A stretch of DNA of 64,000 nucleotides from Gynuella sp. (GCA_028282465.1 JANQHX010000056.1:62001-126000), one strand, 5' to 3'; counted from the stretch's first letter, positions 55,163 through 64,000 are shown. Numbers and translations: made by a program. The notes: a model not told the origin generated them from the letters alone.

Positions 55163-56128
55163 TCAGCCAATAGAAATCACAACCTTTCCCAGATAGTTAC
55201 CGGATTGAAAATATTTGAATGCTTCTACAATTTCCTCTAGTGAAAATACCTTATCAACACAAACCCTAAGTTCGCCTTTTGAAACGGCATCAGCCATAGC
55301 TGTCATGAGTGTCTGTGTTTGTTGGTGCAATAAAATACCTGTCTTTTGTTTGCTAAATTTAGTGGTGATTAATCCACCAAGACCTGTCATAAAAATACGC
55401 CGGGTGCGTCCACCCACCATGCAATAGCTGCCCGTTTCGGTCAGTAGGGCTTTATTACTGCTTAATGGATTTGGCCCAGGAAAATCAACGATCAAATCAA
55501 ACTTCTCATCGAGATCTAGGTAGTTTTCAGTTTCGAATCTCAGGTGTCTATCAACCCCCAAATCTTTTAAGAAGTTTGTTTTGGATTTTCTATCGACGGA
55601 TGTTATGCGCAACCCTTTGGATTTGGCTTGCTGAACGAGAAATGAGCCAGCTCCACCACCGGCGCCAATGATTAATATGCTTTTGACTGATTCAGGGTTA
55701 TTTGGGTAGTTCAATACTTCGTGGGCGATAACTCCTGATTGCGGAATGCATGCAGCTTCAATGTGAGTGATGTTATCTGGCTTCTTTACCCATAGTTTTT
55801 CCGGTGCACAAACGGTTTGGGCAAAGCCTCCCCAGTGATCGAATGTGTCTCCGAATACCAAGTCACCAACTTTGAATTCAGTAACCTGTTCTCCTACCGC
55901 AGTCACCACTCCAGAAATATCGGAGCCCAATATTTCATTTGCAGGTTTCAATGGGCCAAACAGCCTAATGTAATTGGGCTTCGCAGTAAGAAACTCTAAG
56001 TCTGAAGCATTAATTGAACAGGCTTTTACCGACACCTGAATTTCATTTGGTTTGGGTTCTGGGGTGGCTGCATCCGAAATAGATAAAACTTCCGGAGGGC
56101 CATATTGTTTATAAATGGCAGCTTTCAT
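55163..56128 (-). CDS. Zinc-independent MDR-family quinone oxidoreductase/alcohol dehydrogenase
   Basis: A 321-residue medium-chain dehydrogenase/reductase. The N-terminal GroES-like part starts MKAAIYKQYGPPEVLS and has EILGSDISGVVTAVGEQVTE; the Rossmann part has SILIIGAGGGAGSFLVQQAK. The structural and catalytic zinc ligands of alcohol dehydrogenases are absent, so it resembles quinone oxidoreductases. Substrate unknown. The ATG is at 56126-56128; a TTG three codons earlier was rejected. Last accessory gene before flgB. Confidence 0.85.
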   Translation of the reverse strand: MKAAIYKQYGPPEVLSISDAATPEPKPNEIQVSVKACSINASDLEFLTAKPNYIRLFGPLKPANEILGSDISGVVTAVGEQVTEFKVGDLVFGDTFDHWGGFAQTVCAPEKLWVKKPDNITHIEAACIPQSGVIAHEVLNYPNNPESVKSILIIGAGGGAGSFLVQQAKSKGLRITSVDRKSKTNFLKDLGVDRHLRFETENYLDLDEKFDLIVDFPGPNPLSSNKALLTETGSYCMVGGRTRRIFMTGLGGLITTKFSKQKTGILLHQQTQTLMTAMADAVSKGELRVCVDKVFSLEEIVEAFKYFQSGNYLGKVVISIG

Positions 56129-56341
56129 GAGAATCAATCCTGGGTGAAAGTGTCTGTATAAATTTCAATCAATACAATTGCTCGCACTAATGTCGATTGG
56201 TGCCGAAACTAACTCGCGTTAGCGGTCGAACCAATCTTACCGGCAAAGAATTCCATGATTATGGGGAAATGCATTGCCGCTTCTGTGACGGGTCATTCTC
56301 AAAAAGGGTGTAAGTTGTTGAAAAATAAAGCCTAGAGTATT

Positions 56342-56357
56342 TGGCACATGGGTTGCT
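56342..56357 (+). promoter_or_regulatory. Sigma-54 promoter of the flgB operon
   Basis: TGGCACATGGGTTGCT matches the -24/-12 consensus TGGCACrNNNNTTGCW with both invariant doublets correctly spaced. It lies about 40 bases before the flgB ATG and sets transcription about 28 bases upstream of it. FleQ-type activation would be expected; no activator site was identified. Confidence 0.92.
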
Positions 56358-56395
56358 CTATTGTTTGCAAGTACAATTTTATGGAAGGCATTACC

Positions 56396-56794
56396 ATGAG
56401 CGCACTAGGCTTTGACAATTCGTTGAGTATTCACCCACAGGCATTATTGACCCGTGCTCATCGTTCAGAGGTCTTGGCAAACAACCTATCCAATGGTGAT
56501 ACCCCAGGATTCAAAGCTAGAGATATTCCATTTAATGAAATCATTAAAGGTGAAATTCATAAAGTGAGTAGCTTAGCCGTAGACAGAACAGATGAGCGCC
56601 ATTTAAAGGGTAGAGGCAAATCTGAATATGACCTAATGTTTAGGGTACCCCATCAGCCATCTATTGATGGTAACACTGTAGATGATAATTATGAGCATGG
56701 GGAATTCACCAAAAATGCCATGGACTATAACGCCAGTTTTGATTTCTTAAATAGAAAGTTTAAAGGTCTGACCAGAGCGCTAAGGGGTGAATAA
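56396..56794 (+). CDS. flgB: Flagellar basal-body rod protein FlgB
   Basis: A 132-residue proximal rod subunit. The N-terminal rod motif is QALLTRAHRSEVLANNLSNG and DTPGFKARDI. The C-terminal heptad is NASFDFLNRKFKGLTRAL. The start MSALGFDNSL is fixed by GGAAGG eight bases upstream; an earlier in-frame ATG lies inside the sigma-54 promoter. Stop and flgC start are separated by two bases. Confidence 0.95.
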   Translation: MSALGFDNSLSIHPQALLTRAHRSEVLANNLSNGDTPGFKARDIPFNEIIKGEIHKVSSLAVDRTDERHLKGRGKSEYDLMFRVPHQPSIDGNTVDDNYEHGEFTKNAMDYNASFDFLNRKFKGLTRALRGE

Positions 56795-56796
56795 AG

Positions 56797-57237
56797 ATGT
56801 CATTAAGTAATGTAATCAATATTTCTGGTTCAGGTATGAATGCCCAGTCTATTCGGCTGAACACAACAGCATCAAATATTGCCAACGCCCAAACCGTGAG
56901 TAGCAGCATAGATGAAACCTATCGAGCCAGAAAACCTATTTTTCAGGTTCTACAAAAAGAATGGGAACATCGAGACTTCAGCGCCGTTGATTTAGATTCT
57001 GATGTTGGCAACGGAGTCAAAGTGGGCGCGATTGTTGAGAAGGGGGCGCCTTTGCAAATTCGCTATGAACCCACTCACCCAATGGCAGATGAAGAGGGTT
57101 ATGTTTACTACCCTAATGTTAATGTCGTTGAAGAAATGGCAGATATGATTTCCGCATCTCGCAGTTTTCATGTCAATGTAGAAGTATTTAATACAGCAAA
57201 AACTTTGCTGCAAAAAACCTTAACTATGGGTCAATAA
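56797..57237 (+). CDS. flgC: Flagellar basal-body rod protein FlgC
   Basis: A 146-residue rod protein: SLSNVINISGSGMNAQSIRL, NTTASNIANAQTV and the C-terminal VVEEMADMISASRSFHVNVE with NTAKTLLQKTLTMGQ. Length and both ends match the family. Confidence 0.96.
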   Translation: MSLSNVINISGSGMNAQSIRLNTTASNIANAQTVSSSIDETYRARKPIFQVLQKEWEHRDFSAVDLDSDVGNGVKVGAIVEKGAPLQIRYEPTHPMADEEGYVYYPNVNVVEEMADMISASRSFHVNVEVFNTAKTLLQKTLTMGQ

Positions 57238-57273
57238 GATTGCAAACCCAATCTATTAATCAGGCGGTGATTC

Positions 57274-58032
57274 ATGGCTGATATAAATGGTGTAAACAAC
57301 ACAACCAGTGCTATTGATAAATACAGCATTGATGACAAGGTTGTTGAAGAAGAAAAGTCTAATGAATTAGGCCGGAATGAATTTCTAGAGTTAATGATTG
57401 CTCAAATGGAAAATCAAAGCCCTCTAGACCCTAAATCAAATGAAGATTTTATCGCGCAGCTGGCTCAATTCAGTTCCGTTGAAGGGATCGAAAAAATCAA
57501 TGAAAGCCTGGAAGATTTATCGGCCTCATATCGCTCTAGCCAAACACTAGAGGCCACCAGCTTAGTAGGGAGTTCAGTCACTCTCGATGGGCAGAGCAGT
57601 TCACAGCTTATCTGGGGGGATGTAGTTTTCGCTACTGCGGAAATTCCGGCAGGTTCGGATGGTTTAACATTGTCCATTGAAAATGACGTGGGTGAAATTG
57701 TTGAACAGGTCGAAATAGGTTATCAAGAAGCAGGTAATCTGAATATTAAATGGGACGGCATGAATCTAGAAGTGGGTGGTCAGTTGATGGATATTGACTA
57801 TGAAAAATTTGCCACAGATGAGGATGGAAATCCTATTCCTCATGACGAGGGCGAATACTCTATTTCCATCATTGGTAACGTAGCTGGGTCAGCAAATGCT
57901 GAAAGTATTGCGGTTTCAATGAGTACTCGAGTAGACAGTGTTTCTATTAATTCGGATAACACAGTAACGCTTAATTTACTGGGTGGTGAAAAAGCGTCAA
58001 TCGACAGTATTAAACAAATAAACGATATATAG
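57274..58032 (+). CDS. flgD: Hook-capping protein FlgD
   Basis: A 252-residue scaffold that caps the growing hook. The N-terminal capping signature is NEFLELMIAQMENQSPLDPK and NEDFIAQLAQFSSVEGI. A FlgD tudor/Fn3-like domain follows (IKWDGMNLEVG, DEGEYSISIIG). It is probably co-translated with its partner flgE, whose hook protein is much enlarged here. Confidence 0.94.
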   Translation: MADINGVNNTTSAIDKYSIDDKVVEEEKSNELGRNEFLELMIAQMENQSPLDPKSNEDFIAQLAQFSSVEGIEKINESLEDLSASYRSSQTLEATSLVGSSVTLDGQSSSQLIWGDVVFATAEIPAGSDGLTLSIENDVGEIVEQVEIGYQEAGNLNIKWDGMNLEVGGQLMDIDYEKFATDEDGNPIPHDEGEYSISIIGNVAGSANAESIAVSMSTRVDSVSINSDNTVTLNLLGGEKASIDSIKQINDI

Positions 58033-58145
58033 AATTTAAATAATTCCAAATTATCAACAAAAAATAATTTATTTGTCTGAAAAGACGAAGGGGCTTTGTC
58101 AGCTCTAAATTTTGAAAAAGACATTAACTCAAAGAGGTAAGGGTT

Positions 58146-61100
58146 ATGAGTTTTAATTCCGGCCTAAGCGGAGTAGCAGCCGCAAATCAGGATTTAAAAA
58201 TTACGGGTAATAATATCGCGAATGCGAGTACTGTTGGCTTTAAGGCCAGTCGGGCTGAGTTTGGGGATGCCTACACCGCCTCAATTTTGGGTATGGGAAA
58301 TGATCCAATCGGCAGCGGGGTTAATGTTGAAAACGTAGGTCAAAAATTTGAGCAAGGCAGTATTACCCAAACCAATAGTATTTTAGATATGGCTATTGAT
58401 GGTTCGGGTTTTTTTGTTACCCGTTATCCGTCTAACGGAACTGTCACTTACACCAGGGCTGGTATTTTTGGCGTTGATAAAGAAGGCTATGTGGTAACAA
58501 ACCAGGGCGCTCATGTTCAAGGATATGGTACTGATGAGAACGGTATTGTTCGAGGTATATTAACGGATATTCAAGTAGATACTGGCTCTCAGCCACCCAG
58601 AGGCACCCATGGTGTTCAGGGCTCAGTAAATGTGCCTGCGGGTGCGCAAGTGTTAGCTCAAATGGGTTCCATTACCACCACCAATGGTTTAGCTGTTGGA
58701 CAAGCTCAAGTCGGTGAACCTGAAGCCACAGCTACTCGCTTATTAACCGTAGGTCCTTCAACAACCTCAGGACAAGCTGCAACCGTGCCCGGTACTACCA
58801 ACTTGGCGGCAACACTTACCGGCAGTGCAGACATTCCGATTCATAATAGTTTTAGTGCCGGTTTTGATATGCCAAATATTGAATCCTGGCAAACCGCCAC
58901 CGTGGTTAATGGCGGCGCAGTCTATTCCATTGACCGCTCAGCCGAAGTCATAGATTTAAGCATTACTTTGCCTGGCGCTGCTTCAGCATCCACTGTTTCC
59001 TTAACCATGTTGCCGGCTCCAGCAGCAAACATTTCTTCAGCAGTTTCAATTATTCAAAACGTATTGAGTACTAACCCAACAACAGCAGGTCATGTGTTCG
59101 TTCGGGAAAATCCATCCGCATTAGGCACCTTGGAATTTTATACCACTGACGGCACAACCATTACGAACGTTGTGGATAATGGCGCAGGTACCCTGGCAGT
59201 TGACTTAGGGTTAGCAGCTGGTGCGGCGGCGGCACCGCGTATTATGTTGGATGCATCTGTCATCGACTTTGATATTAGTTTTACAGATGCCACAGGTACA
59301 GCCCAAACCTTTAACGTGGCTGCCATGGCAAACCAACCCTATGATGCCGGGCCAACCACAGCCGATAACCTGAATGATTTTATTACTGACTTACAAGCCG
59401 CAGTTGATGCTGCCGCAGTTAGTGCAGGTGGTGCTGGTGGTGGCGCGGAATTTACGGTACAGGAAGACCCATATAATCCCGGCGGTTTTGAAATTATTAC
59501 CACAAACCCTTTTGTCGCCACCACCAGTGAATGGGGTATTACAAGCATTGTGGATAACACAGGCACTATTGCGAAAGATACCACCATGCAATACTCCAGA
59601 GCGGACTCCAGAGTATTTCCATTTATTACACCTTCTACTCCAGACCCCACATACACAGTGCAGATTCAAATTCAGGATCCCAATGTAAATGGGGGTACTC
59701 CTTACAATGCACTCATTAAGCCTCTAGCTTTTGATAACCGAATTACATCAATGAATGAATTAGTCACTCGATTTCAAACTGCTGTAGACACAGACCCTGT
59801 GTTAGCAGGTCGAGTAACGGTTCAACCTGACCCTGCAAATTTGAATCGACTGCAATTTATTTCATCAACAGGTACCAGTATTCGAAGTGTTTCTGATATT
59901 GGGGCATCAACCATAGCGGGAGATCTTTCTTTAGATACTGCTGTGGTGGTTGATTCTTTGTTTGTGAATTTCCCACCAGCATCGCCAGAAACCATTGATA
60001 TTCAAATTCAAGGGCCAAATCTAAATAACGGCAACCCCATTATTGCGAACATTGAACCATTTCCTACCACGGTGACCATTAATAACATGGGTGAATTAAT
60101 TGGCTCTTTTCAAGCGGCAATTGATGGCAACCCAGACCTTGCTGGTACTTTGGAAGTATTGGAAGACCCTAGCAATCCTGGTCAGTTAATGATTAGAACT
60201 ACTGGGCCTTATGCCACCGATGGCACACAAATCATTGCCATTAATGACAACGTAGGCACCACTGCTTTCGACCTTGGTATAGACAGTGGCTCTGTGAGCC
60301 CAACACCGGCATTAGCAGGTACCGATTTGTGGGAAGCAGGTGGTATTGATTTAAAGACGGTAGAAGGTTCGCCAGTTCAAGTGCAAGGTAATGAAGCGTC
60401 CGAGCTGGAATTTAATGATCTAATTCCGGGTACAGTCACTGAACTAACGGGTTCTGCTTTATTATCTTCTACACCGTTGTTCAATGTGGATGTCATTCCT
60501 CACTCACTAACCTTGCAACTGCAAGTAGGTGGCTTTGCACCGGCTACCATTAATCTAACCTTGCCTGCTGGTGGCTATGCAGATTTAAACGCGTTGGTAA
60601 CCGACTTCAATAACCAGATTGCCGTGTCGACATTGGCAGGCGAAGTGGCCGCTCGTAATAGCAATAACTTTTTAGAGTTAGTCAATCTAGATACGGGGCC
60701 TCAATCTATTAACGTAATAGAACTATCATCAACTAACGTGGGTTTTACCGGGCAGTCTATTGGATTAACGGCGAGCGCGAGTCCTTCTCCATCGCTAATA
60801 TTGGGTGAAGCGGATACTCCTGCAAACAACCTGATCACTATTCAAGTGGGAGGCTCGGACCCGGGTTTGGGAACCATTCAAGTACCTCCAACTACTTATG
60901 GTAATGTTGATGCCGTAGTGGATGCCATCAACTTTCAAATAAATTCTGATGCTAGTTTATTTGGAAAAGTTTATGCCGAAAATGTTAACGATAGAATCGT
61001 GTTTTCCCTCAGTGAGTTAGGCGGTTTTCCAAATACTCTGGACGTTACAGGTTCAGCAGAGGCGATGGAGGCCATTGGGCATACCACCCAAACCACTCCA

Positions 61101-62909
61101 ACCCCAGAAAACCCTTTTGATCGCACACACTCATTTAGAATTAATTTAAATGTTCCGTTACCGGATCCAGAGAACCGAAGTGGGTCTGTTGAAATTTCCC
61201 TCGATGAAAACATCAGAACCATTGAACAATTGGCCGCTTCTATTAATCGAGAATTAGCAGCCGTTCCTCAAGATGATTATATCGGTGTACGTGCAGAAGT
61301 TGTGAAAGACGATAATGGAGACAAGGTATTAAACTTTGTTGCCACTGAATCCGGTGAAGCGTCGCAAATTTCTTTAACAGATGTTCGTGCCATCGGCGAT
61401 GATATTACAGTGCAAGAACTCTATGGGTTGTTACAAGTAGACAGGTTTGATCCGGATTTATTGATAGAAGGCGAAGCAGAAGTCACTAATGGTTATCCTG
61501 AACAAACCTTTGTTTTATATGATGAAGAAAATGACATTAGACGAAACATTGTAACTGAAGAGAATGCACAGGCTTCAGAATTAGCCGCTCAGTTTAGTTC
61601 GTTGGCAGGTGTTACCGCAAGCGCAGAAACTGAGGCGCGCATTCTGTTAGAGGATTACATCAACAGCGGTAACATGGACATTTATATCAACGGCCAAATC
61701 ATTGTGGCTGACGATTTTCAAGACATGGTGGATGAAGTTGCGTTGTACCAACAAACGTCATTGACTGGAGTGACTGCAGAATTAGACAGTGAAACCGGAG
61801 ACCTGGTGCTTCGTTCGGGAATTGGTATTGATATTAAATTGCAGATTGAAACCACAACCGTGACTGACAGTTTAGTTGTTCAGGGTCTGCCGGGAACCGC
61901 ACCTGCCATTCTGGGTGGTTCAGATACTGCTGATATTGCAGCGCGAATAGGGGGGTACGTAGATATTGTGCTGAACGAAGGCTACACCTTAACGGAGCCA
62001 GATCCTAGAGTAGCAGGTTTATTTAATGGGTTAACTGAAAACGATTTCGAAGATTTTGTTTTAAATGAATTTGATCCAAATGACCCTGAAACCTATAACG
62101 AAACCGCCGCCATGTCGATTTACGATAGCTTGGGTAATCAACACAGACTGCAAATGTTCTACGTAAAAGACCCTGCAGATCCAGCAAGACCTTTTGATTT
62201 AGCATCATGGACTGTCTATGCCCAAATTGATGGTGAAGATATTGGCGACCCTGATCCCTCGCTGCCATATCCTGAAAACTTAGAGGCTCAGATAGCGTCA
62301 TTTAAAATGTACTTCAATGCTGATGGTACATTGGATGAAGAAGCAACAGGAAATTGGTTGATTTCTAACTGGGATCCGATTGATGAAAATGGTAATTTCA
62401 ATGGTGCCTACACTTCCGCCAATGTTGCGGAAGGTGGTTCATTACCTATCCCAAACCCAAATAACAATTCAAACTTTGAAATTGACTTAAGAGGATCAAC
62501 CCAATACGGCGGACCATTTGCTCGTTATGATTTTCAACAAGACGGTTATGCGTCTGGGCGACTCAAAGATTTAGAAATTGATTCATCCGGTGTGATATAC
62601 GCAAGGTATACCAATGGTGAAGCGCAGGTGTTAGGTCAAGTGGCCTTAGCATCCTTTGCCAACCAAGAGGGATTAAATCCTGTAGGGCATACCGAATGGC
62701 AAGAAACGTTTGAGTCTGGAGATGCCACAGTGGGTGATGCTGGGACTGGCGTATTAGGAACCATTAGAGCCAGTGCGCTAGAAGACTCTACAGTTGATTT
62801 ATCAGAACAATTAGTAAACTTAATTATTGCTCAGAGAAATTACCAGGCCAGTGCCAAAACCATTGAAACGGCCAACGCGGTGACGCAAACGATAATTAAC
62901 CTTCGCTAA
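58146..62909 (+). CDS. flgE: Giant flagellar hook protein FlgE
   Basis: A 1587-residue hook subunit; about 400 is usual. The N-terminal rod/hook domain (MSFNSGLSGVAAANQDLKIT, NIANASTVGFKASRAEFGDA) and C-terminal part (TAAMSIYDSLGNQHRLQMFY from about 1320, and SEQLVNLIIAQRNYQASAKT) are conserved. Between about residues 190 and 1310 lies a large insert built from repeated units, starting near 269, 373, 503, 617, 788, 896 and 997. They resemble flagellin IN-type domains. No frameshift is seen. The insert would form outward-facing hook domains. Confidence 0.95.
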   Translation: MSFNSGLSGVAAANQDLKITGNNIANASTVGFKASRAEFGDAYTASILGMGNDPIGSGVNVENVGQKFEQGSITQTNSILDMAIDGSGFFVTRYPSNGTVTYTRAGIFGVDKEGYVVTNQGAHVQGYGTDENGIVRGILTDIQVDTGSQPPRGTHGVQGSVNVPAGAQVLAQMGSITTTNGLAVGQAQVGEPEATATRLLTVGPSTTSGQAATVPGTTNLAATLTGSADIPIHNSFSAGFDMPNIESWQTATVVNGGAVYSIDRSAEVIDLSITLPGAASASTVSLTMLPAPAANISSAVSIIQNVLSTNPTTAGHVFVRENPSALGTLEFYTTDGTTITNVVDNGAGTLAVDLGLAAGAAAAPRIMLDASVIDFDISFTDATGTAQTFNVAAMANQPYDAGPTTADNLNDFITDLQAAVDAAAVSAGGAGGGAEFTVQEDPYNPGGFEIITTNPFVATTSEWGITSIVDNTGTIAKDTTMQYSRADSRVFPFITPSTPDPTYTVQIQIQDPNVNGGTPYNALIKPLAFDNRITSMNELVTRFQTAVDTDPVLAGRVTVQPDPANLNRLQFISSTGTSIRSVSDIGASTIAGDLSLDTAVVVDSLFVNFPPASPETIDIQIQGPNLNNGNPIIANIEPFPTTVTINNMGELIGSFQAAIDGNPDLAGTLEVLEDPSNPGQLMIRTTGPYATDGTQIIAINDNVGTTAFDLGIDSGSVSPTPALAGTDLWEAGGIDLKTVEGSPVQVQGNEASELEFNDLIPGTVTELTGSALLSSTPLFNVDVIPHSLTLQLQVGGFAPATINLTLPAGGYADLNALVTDFNNQIAVSTLAGEVAARNSNNFLELVNLDTGPQSINVIELSSTNVGFTGQSIGLTASASPSPSLILGEADTPANNLITIQVGGSDPGLGTIQVPPTTYGNVDAVVDAINFQINSDASLFGKVYAENVNDRIVFSLSELGGFPNTLDVTGSAEAMEAIGHTTQTTPTPENPFDRTHSFRINLNVPLPDPENRSGSVEISLDENIRTIEQLAASINRELAAVPQDDYIGVRAEVVKDDNGDKVLNFVATESGEASQISLTDVRAIGDDITVQELYGLLQVDRFDPDLLIEGEAEVTNGYPEQTFVLYDEENDIRRNIVTEENAQASELAAQFSSLAGVTASAETEARILLEDYINSGNMDIYINGQIIVADDFQDMVDEVALYQQTSLTGVTAELDSETGDLVLRSGIGIDIKLQIETTTVTDSLVVQGLPGTAPAILGGSDTADIAARIGGYVDIVLNEGYTLTEPDPRVAGLFNGLTENDFEDFVLNEFDPNDPETYNETAAMSIYDSLGNQHRLQMFYVKDPADPARPFDLASWTVYAQIDGEDIGDPDPSLPYPENLEAQIASFKMYFNADGTLDEEATGNWLISNWDPIDENGNFNGAYTSANVAEGGSLPIPNPNNNSNFEIDLRGSTQYGGPFARYDFQQDGYASGRLKDLEIDSSGVIYARYTNGEAQVLGQVALASFANQEGLNPVGHTEWQETFESGDATVGDAGTGVLGTIRASALEDSTVDLSEQLVNLIIAQRNYQASAKTIETANAVTQTIINLR

Positions 62910-63228
62910 ATAGGCTAGAAACTTGATGCCGGAAGCCAGAAGCCGAAAATCAGCTTCTAGCTTCTAGCTTCTAGCTTCTAGCTTCTAGCTTCTAGCTTCT
63001 AGCTTCTAGCTTCTAGCTTCTAGCTTCTAGCTTCTAGCTTCTAGCCGGAACGCCGAACCGTTCTAACTTCCGGCAAAAAACCGACAATTAATTCGGTAAC
63101 TGATTGCCGCTGCAAACTATTTCAAAATTCGAAAAACGATCCAACTCACTGAAATTAAAGGCTTTTTCATAACTGGCACTGCTCTTGACTTATAACCTGC
63201 AAGAGACAGTTCCATTAGGAGAAGTTAA
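62910..63228. other. flgE-flgF intergenic region with heptamer array
   Basis: Unusually long gap for a flagellar operon. It holds the 13-copy heptamer array (62952-63042) and its inverted arms. At 63174-63189 is TGGCACTGCTCTTGAC, a sigma-54-like motif with a poor -12 (GA for GC). The flgF ribosome site (TAGGAG) is at its end. Confidence 0.75.
62928..63077. repeat. Heptanucleotide tandem array (AGCTTCT x13) bounded by inverted arms
   Basis: Thirteen perfect head-to-tail copies of AGCTTCT span 62952-63042. The left flank has degenerate inverted 7-base copies (CGGAAGC, CAGAAGC). Outer arms GCCGGAAG (from about 62929) and CTTCCGGC (about 63070-63077) are inverted repeats, so the whole can fold as one long hairpin. 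Similar design to the array after rpsA but with a different base at the unit's end. Confidence 0.93.
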
Positions 63229-63981
63229 ATGGATCGTGCGATATACATTGCCATGTCTGGTGCCAAACAAAATATGTGGAGCCAGACTGCGCACTCAAAT
63301 AATTTGGCAAATGCCAGAACCACTGGATTTAAAGCTGACTGGACGCAAGCTCGGTCGATGCCTGTTTGGGGTGAGCATTATCCCACCCGTGCTTATGCCT
63401 TAGCAGAACGACCAGCCTCAGATTTTAATGATGGCGCGTTGGTTGAAACCGGAAACGATTTGGATTTGGCTATTCAAGGCGACGGTTTTTTTGCGGTTCA
63501 ATCGCAAACCGGTGAAGAAGCTTATACCCGCCGCGGAGACTTATCCGTTACCCCACTAGGGCAATTAATTAATGGTGAAGGTTTACCTGTCATTGGTGGT
63601 GGTGGGCCTATTGTGCTGCCTGAATTTGAAAAAATTCATATTGGTGAAGACGGCACTATTTCAATTAGACCCGCCGGTGCTGGCCCAAATGCATTAGCCG
63701 TTATTGATCAAATTAAAATAGTAGATCCCGATTTGCAAACCATGGACAAAGGTACTGATGGTTTATTCCGACCTTTGGAATTACCACCTGGCGTTGCAGT
63801 GTTACCGGCAGATCCAAACCTTAGAGTGGCGTCTGGTTTTATAGAAGGTTCGAACGTCAACAGCGTTAATGAACTGACCAGTATTTTGAGTTTATCCCGC
63901 CAGTACGAAATTCAAGTAAAGATGATGAAGACAGCGGAAGACGTTTCCAAAGCGTCGGAACGCATATTGCAAATTTCATAA
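63229..63981 (+). CDS. flgF: Flagellar basal-body rod protein FlgF
   Basis: A 250-residue proximal/distal rod protein with MDRAIYIAMSGAKQNMWSQT, SNNLANARTTGFKADW, DLAIQGDGFFAVQ and the C-terminal SNVNSVNELTSILSLSRQYE. Start supported by TAGGAG. The next gene (probably flgG) would begin just beyond the window. Confidence 0.95.
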   Translation: MDRAIYIAMSGAKQNMWSQTAHSNNLANARTTGFKADWTQARSMPVWGEHYPTRAYALAERPASDFNDGALVETGNDLDLAIQGDGFFAVQSQTGEEAYTRRGDLSVTPLGQLINGEGLPVIGGGGPIVLPEFEKIHIGEDGTISIRPAGAGPNALAVIDQIKIVDPDLQTMDKGTDGLFRPLELPPGVAVLPADPNLRVASGFIEGSNVNSVNELTSILSLSRQYEIQVKMMKTAEDVSKASERILQIS

Positions 63982-64000
63982 TCTAGGGCGTTAGCGTCAA

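Noticed and set aside
56348-56395. Upstream in-frame start for flgB
   Set aside because: It overlaps the sigma-54 promoter and would precede the transcription start; the ATG at 56396 has a good ribosome site.

Overview
The window looks like chromosomal DNA of a free-living, flagellated marine-type gammaproteobacterium of the Oceanospirillales/Pseudomonadales group. This is an inference from gene content and order. The block yciK-mupP-ubiG-mtaD | gyrA-serC-pheA-hisC-tyrA-cmk-rpsA matches the order I know from Pseudomonas aeruginosa, and base composition is moderate rather than GC-rich. No tRNA, rRNA, CRISPR array, prophage or insertion sequence was seen. Nearly everything is intact protein-coding sequence.

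Layout. 1-7050: truncated RNase II/R-family gene, adenylate cyclase plus TPR lipoprotein pair, SirB2-like and MscS membrane proteins, a double-HTH regulator and a lipoprotein. 7052-15940: leftward housekeeping genes (cbiX-type chelatase, Trm112-like protein, yidD, cysS, a tandem 6-carboxytetrahydropterin-synthase-like protein, greB, mnmC, a periplasmic cyclophilin, an SH3 protein, YciI, yciB). 15972-20830: rightward PHP nuclease, yciO, scpA, scpB, rluB. 20858-26512: a thioredoxin-fold protein, pdxH, a DUF748 envelope protein, a TatD-family nuclease and a diguanylate cyclase. 26899-30427: leftward mtaD-ubiG-mupP-yciK. 30675-40197: rightward gyrA-serC-pheA-hisC-tyrA-cmk-rpsA, closed by a UUCG-loop terminator and a heptanucleotide repeat array. 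40435-42000: a SulP transporter.

42027-47034 and 56342-64000 form the flagellar/chemotaxis cluster: a coiled-coil membrane protein, flgN, flgM and flgA leftward; cheV, cheR and then flgB-C-D-E-F rightward. Regulatory sites can be read directly: sigma-54 (-24/-12) promoters before flgA and flgB, and a sigma-28 (FliA) promoter before flgM. This is the usual three-level flagellar hierarchy.

The flagellar cluster is interrupted between cheR and flgB by about 9 kb of accessory genes (47060-56128). These include a beta-helix lipoprotein with a Thr/Asp linker, a very divergent subtilisin-like lipoprotein, a DUF2975/small-XRE pair facing a Rap1a-like secreted protein across a nested palindromic control region, and several membrane or oxidoreductase genes.

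The most striking items are: a 1587-residue hook protein FlgE, about four times the usual size, whose inserted middle is built from repeated units; two heptanucleotide tandem arrays (40292-40347 and 62952-63042), each preceded by degenerate inverted copies of its own unit; and the divergent subtilase-like protein. No clearly new multi-gene defence or metabolic system was found.
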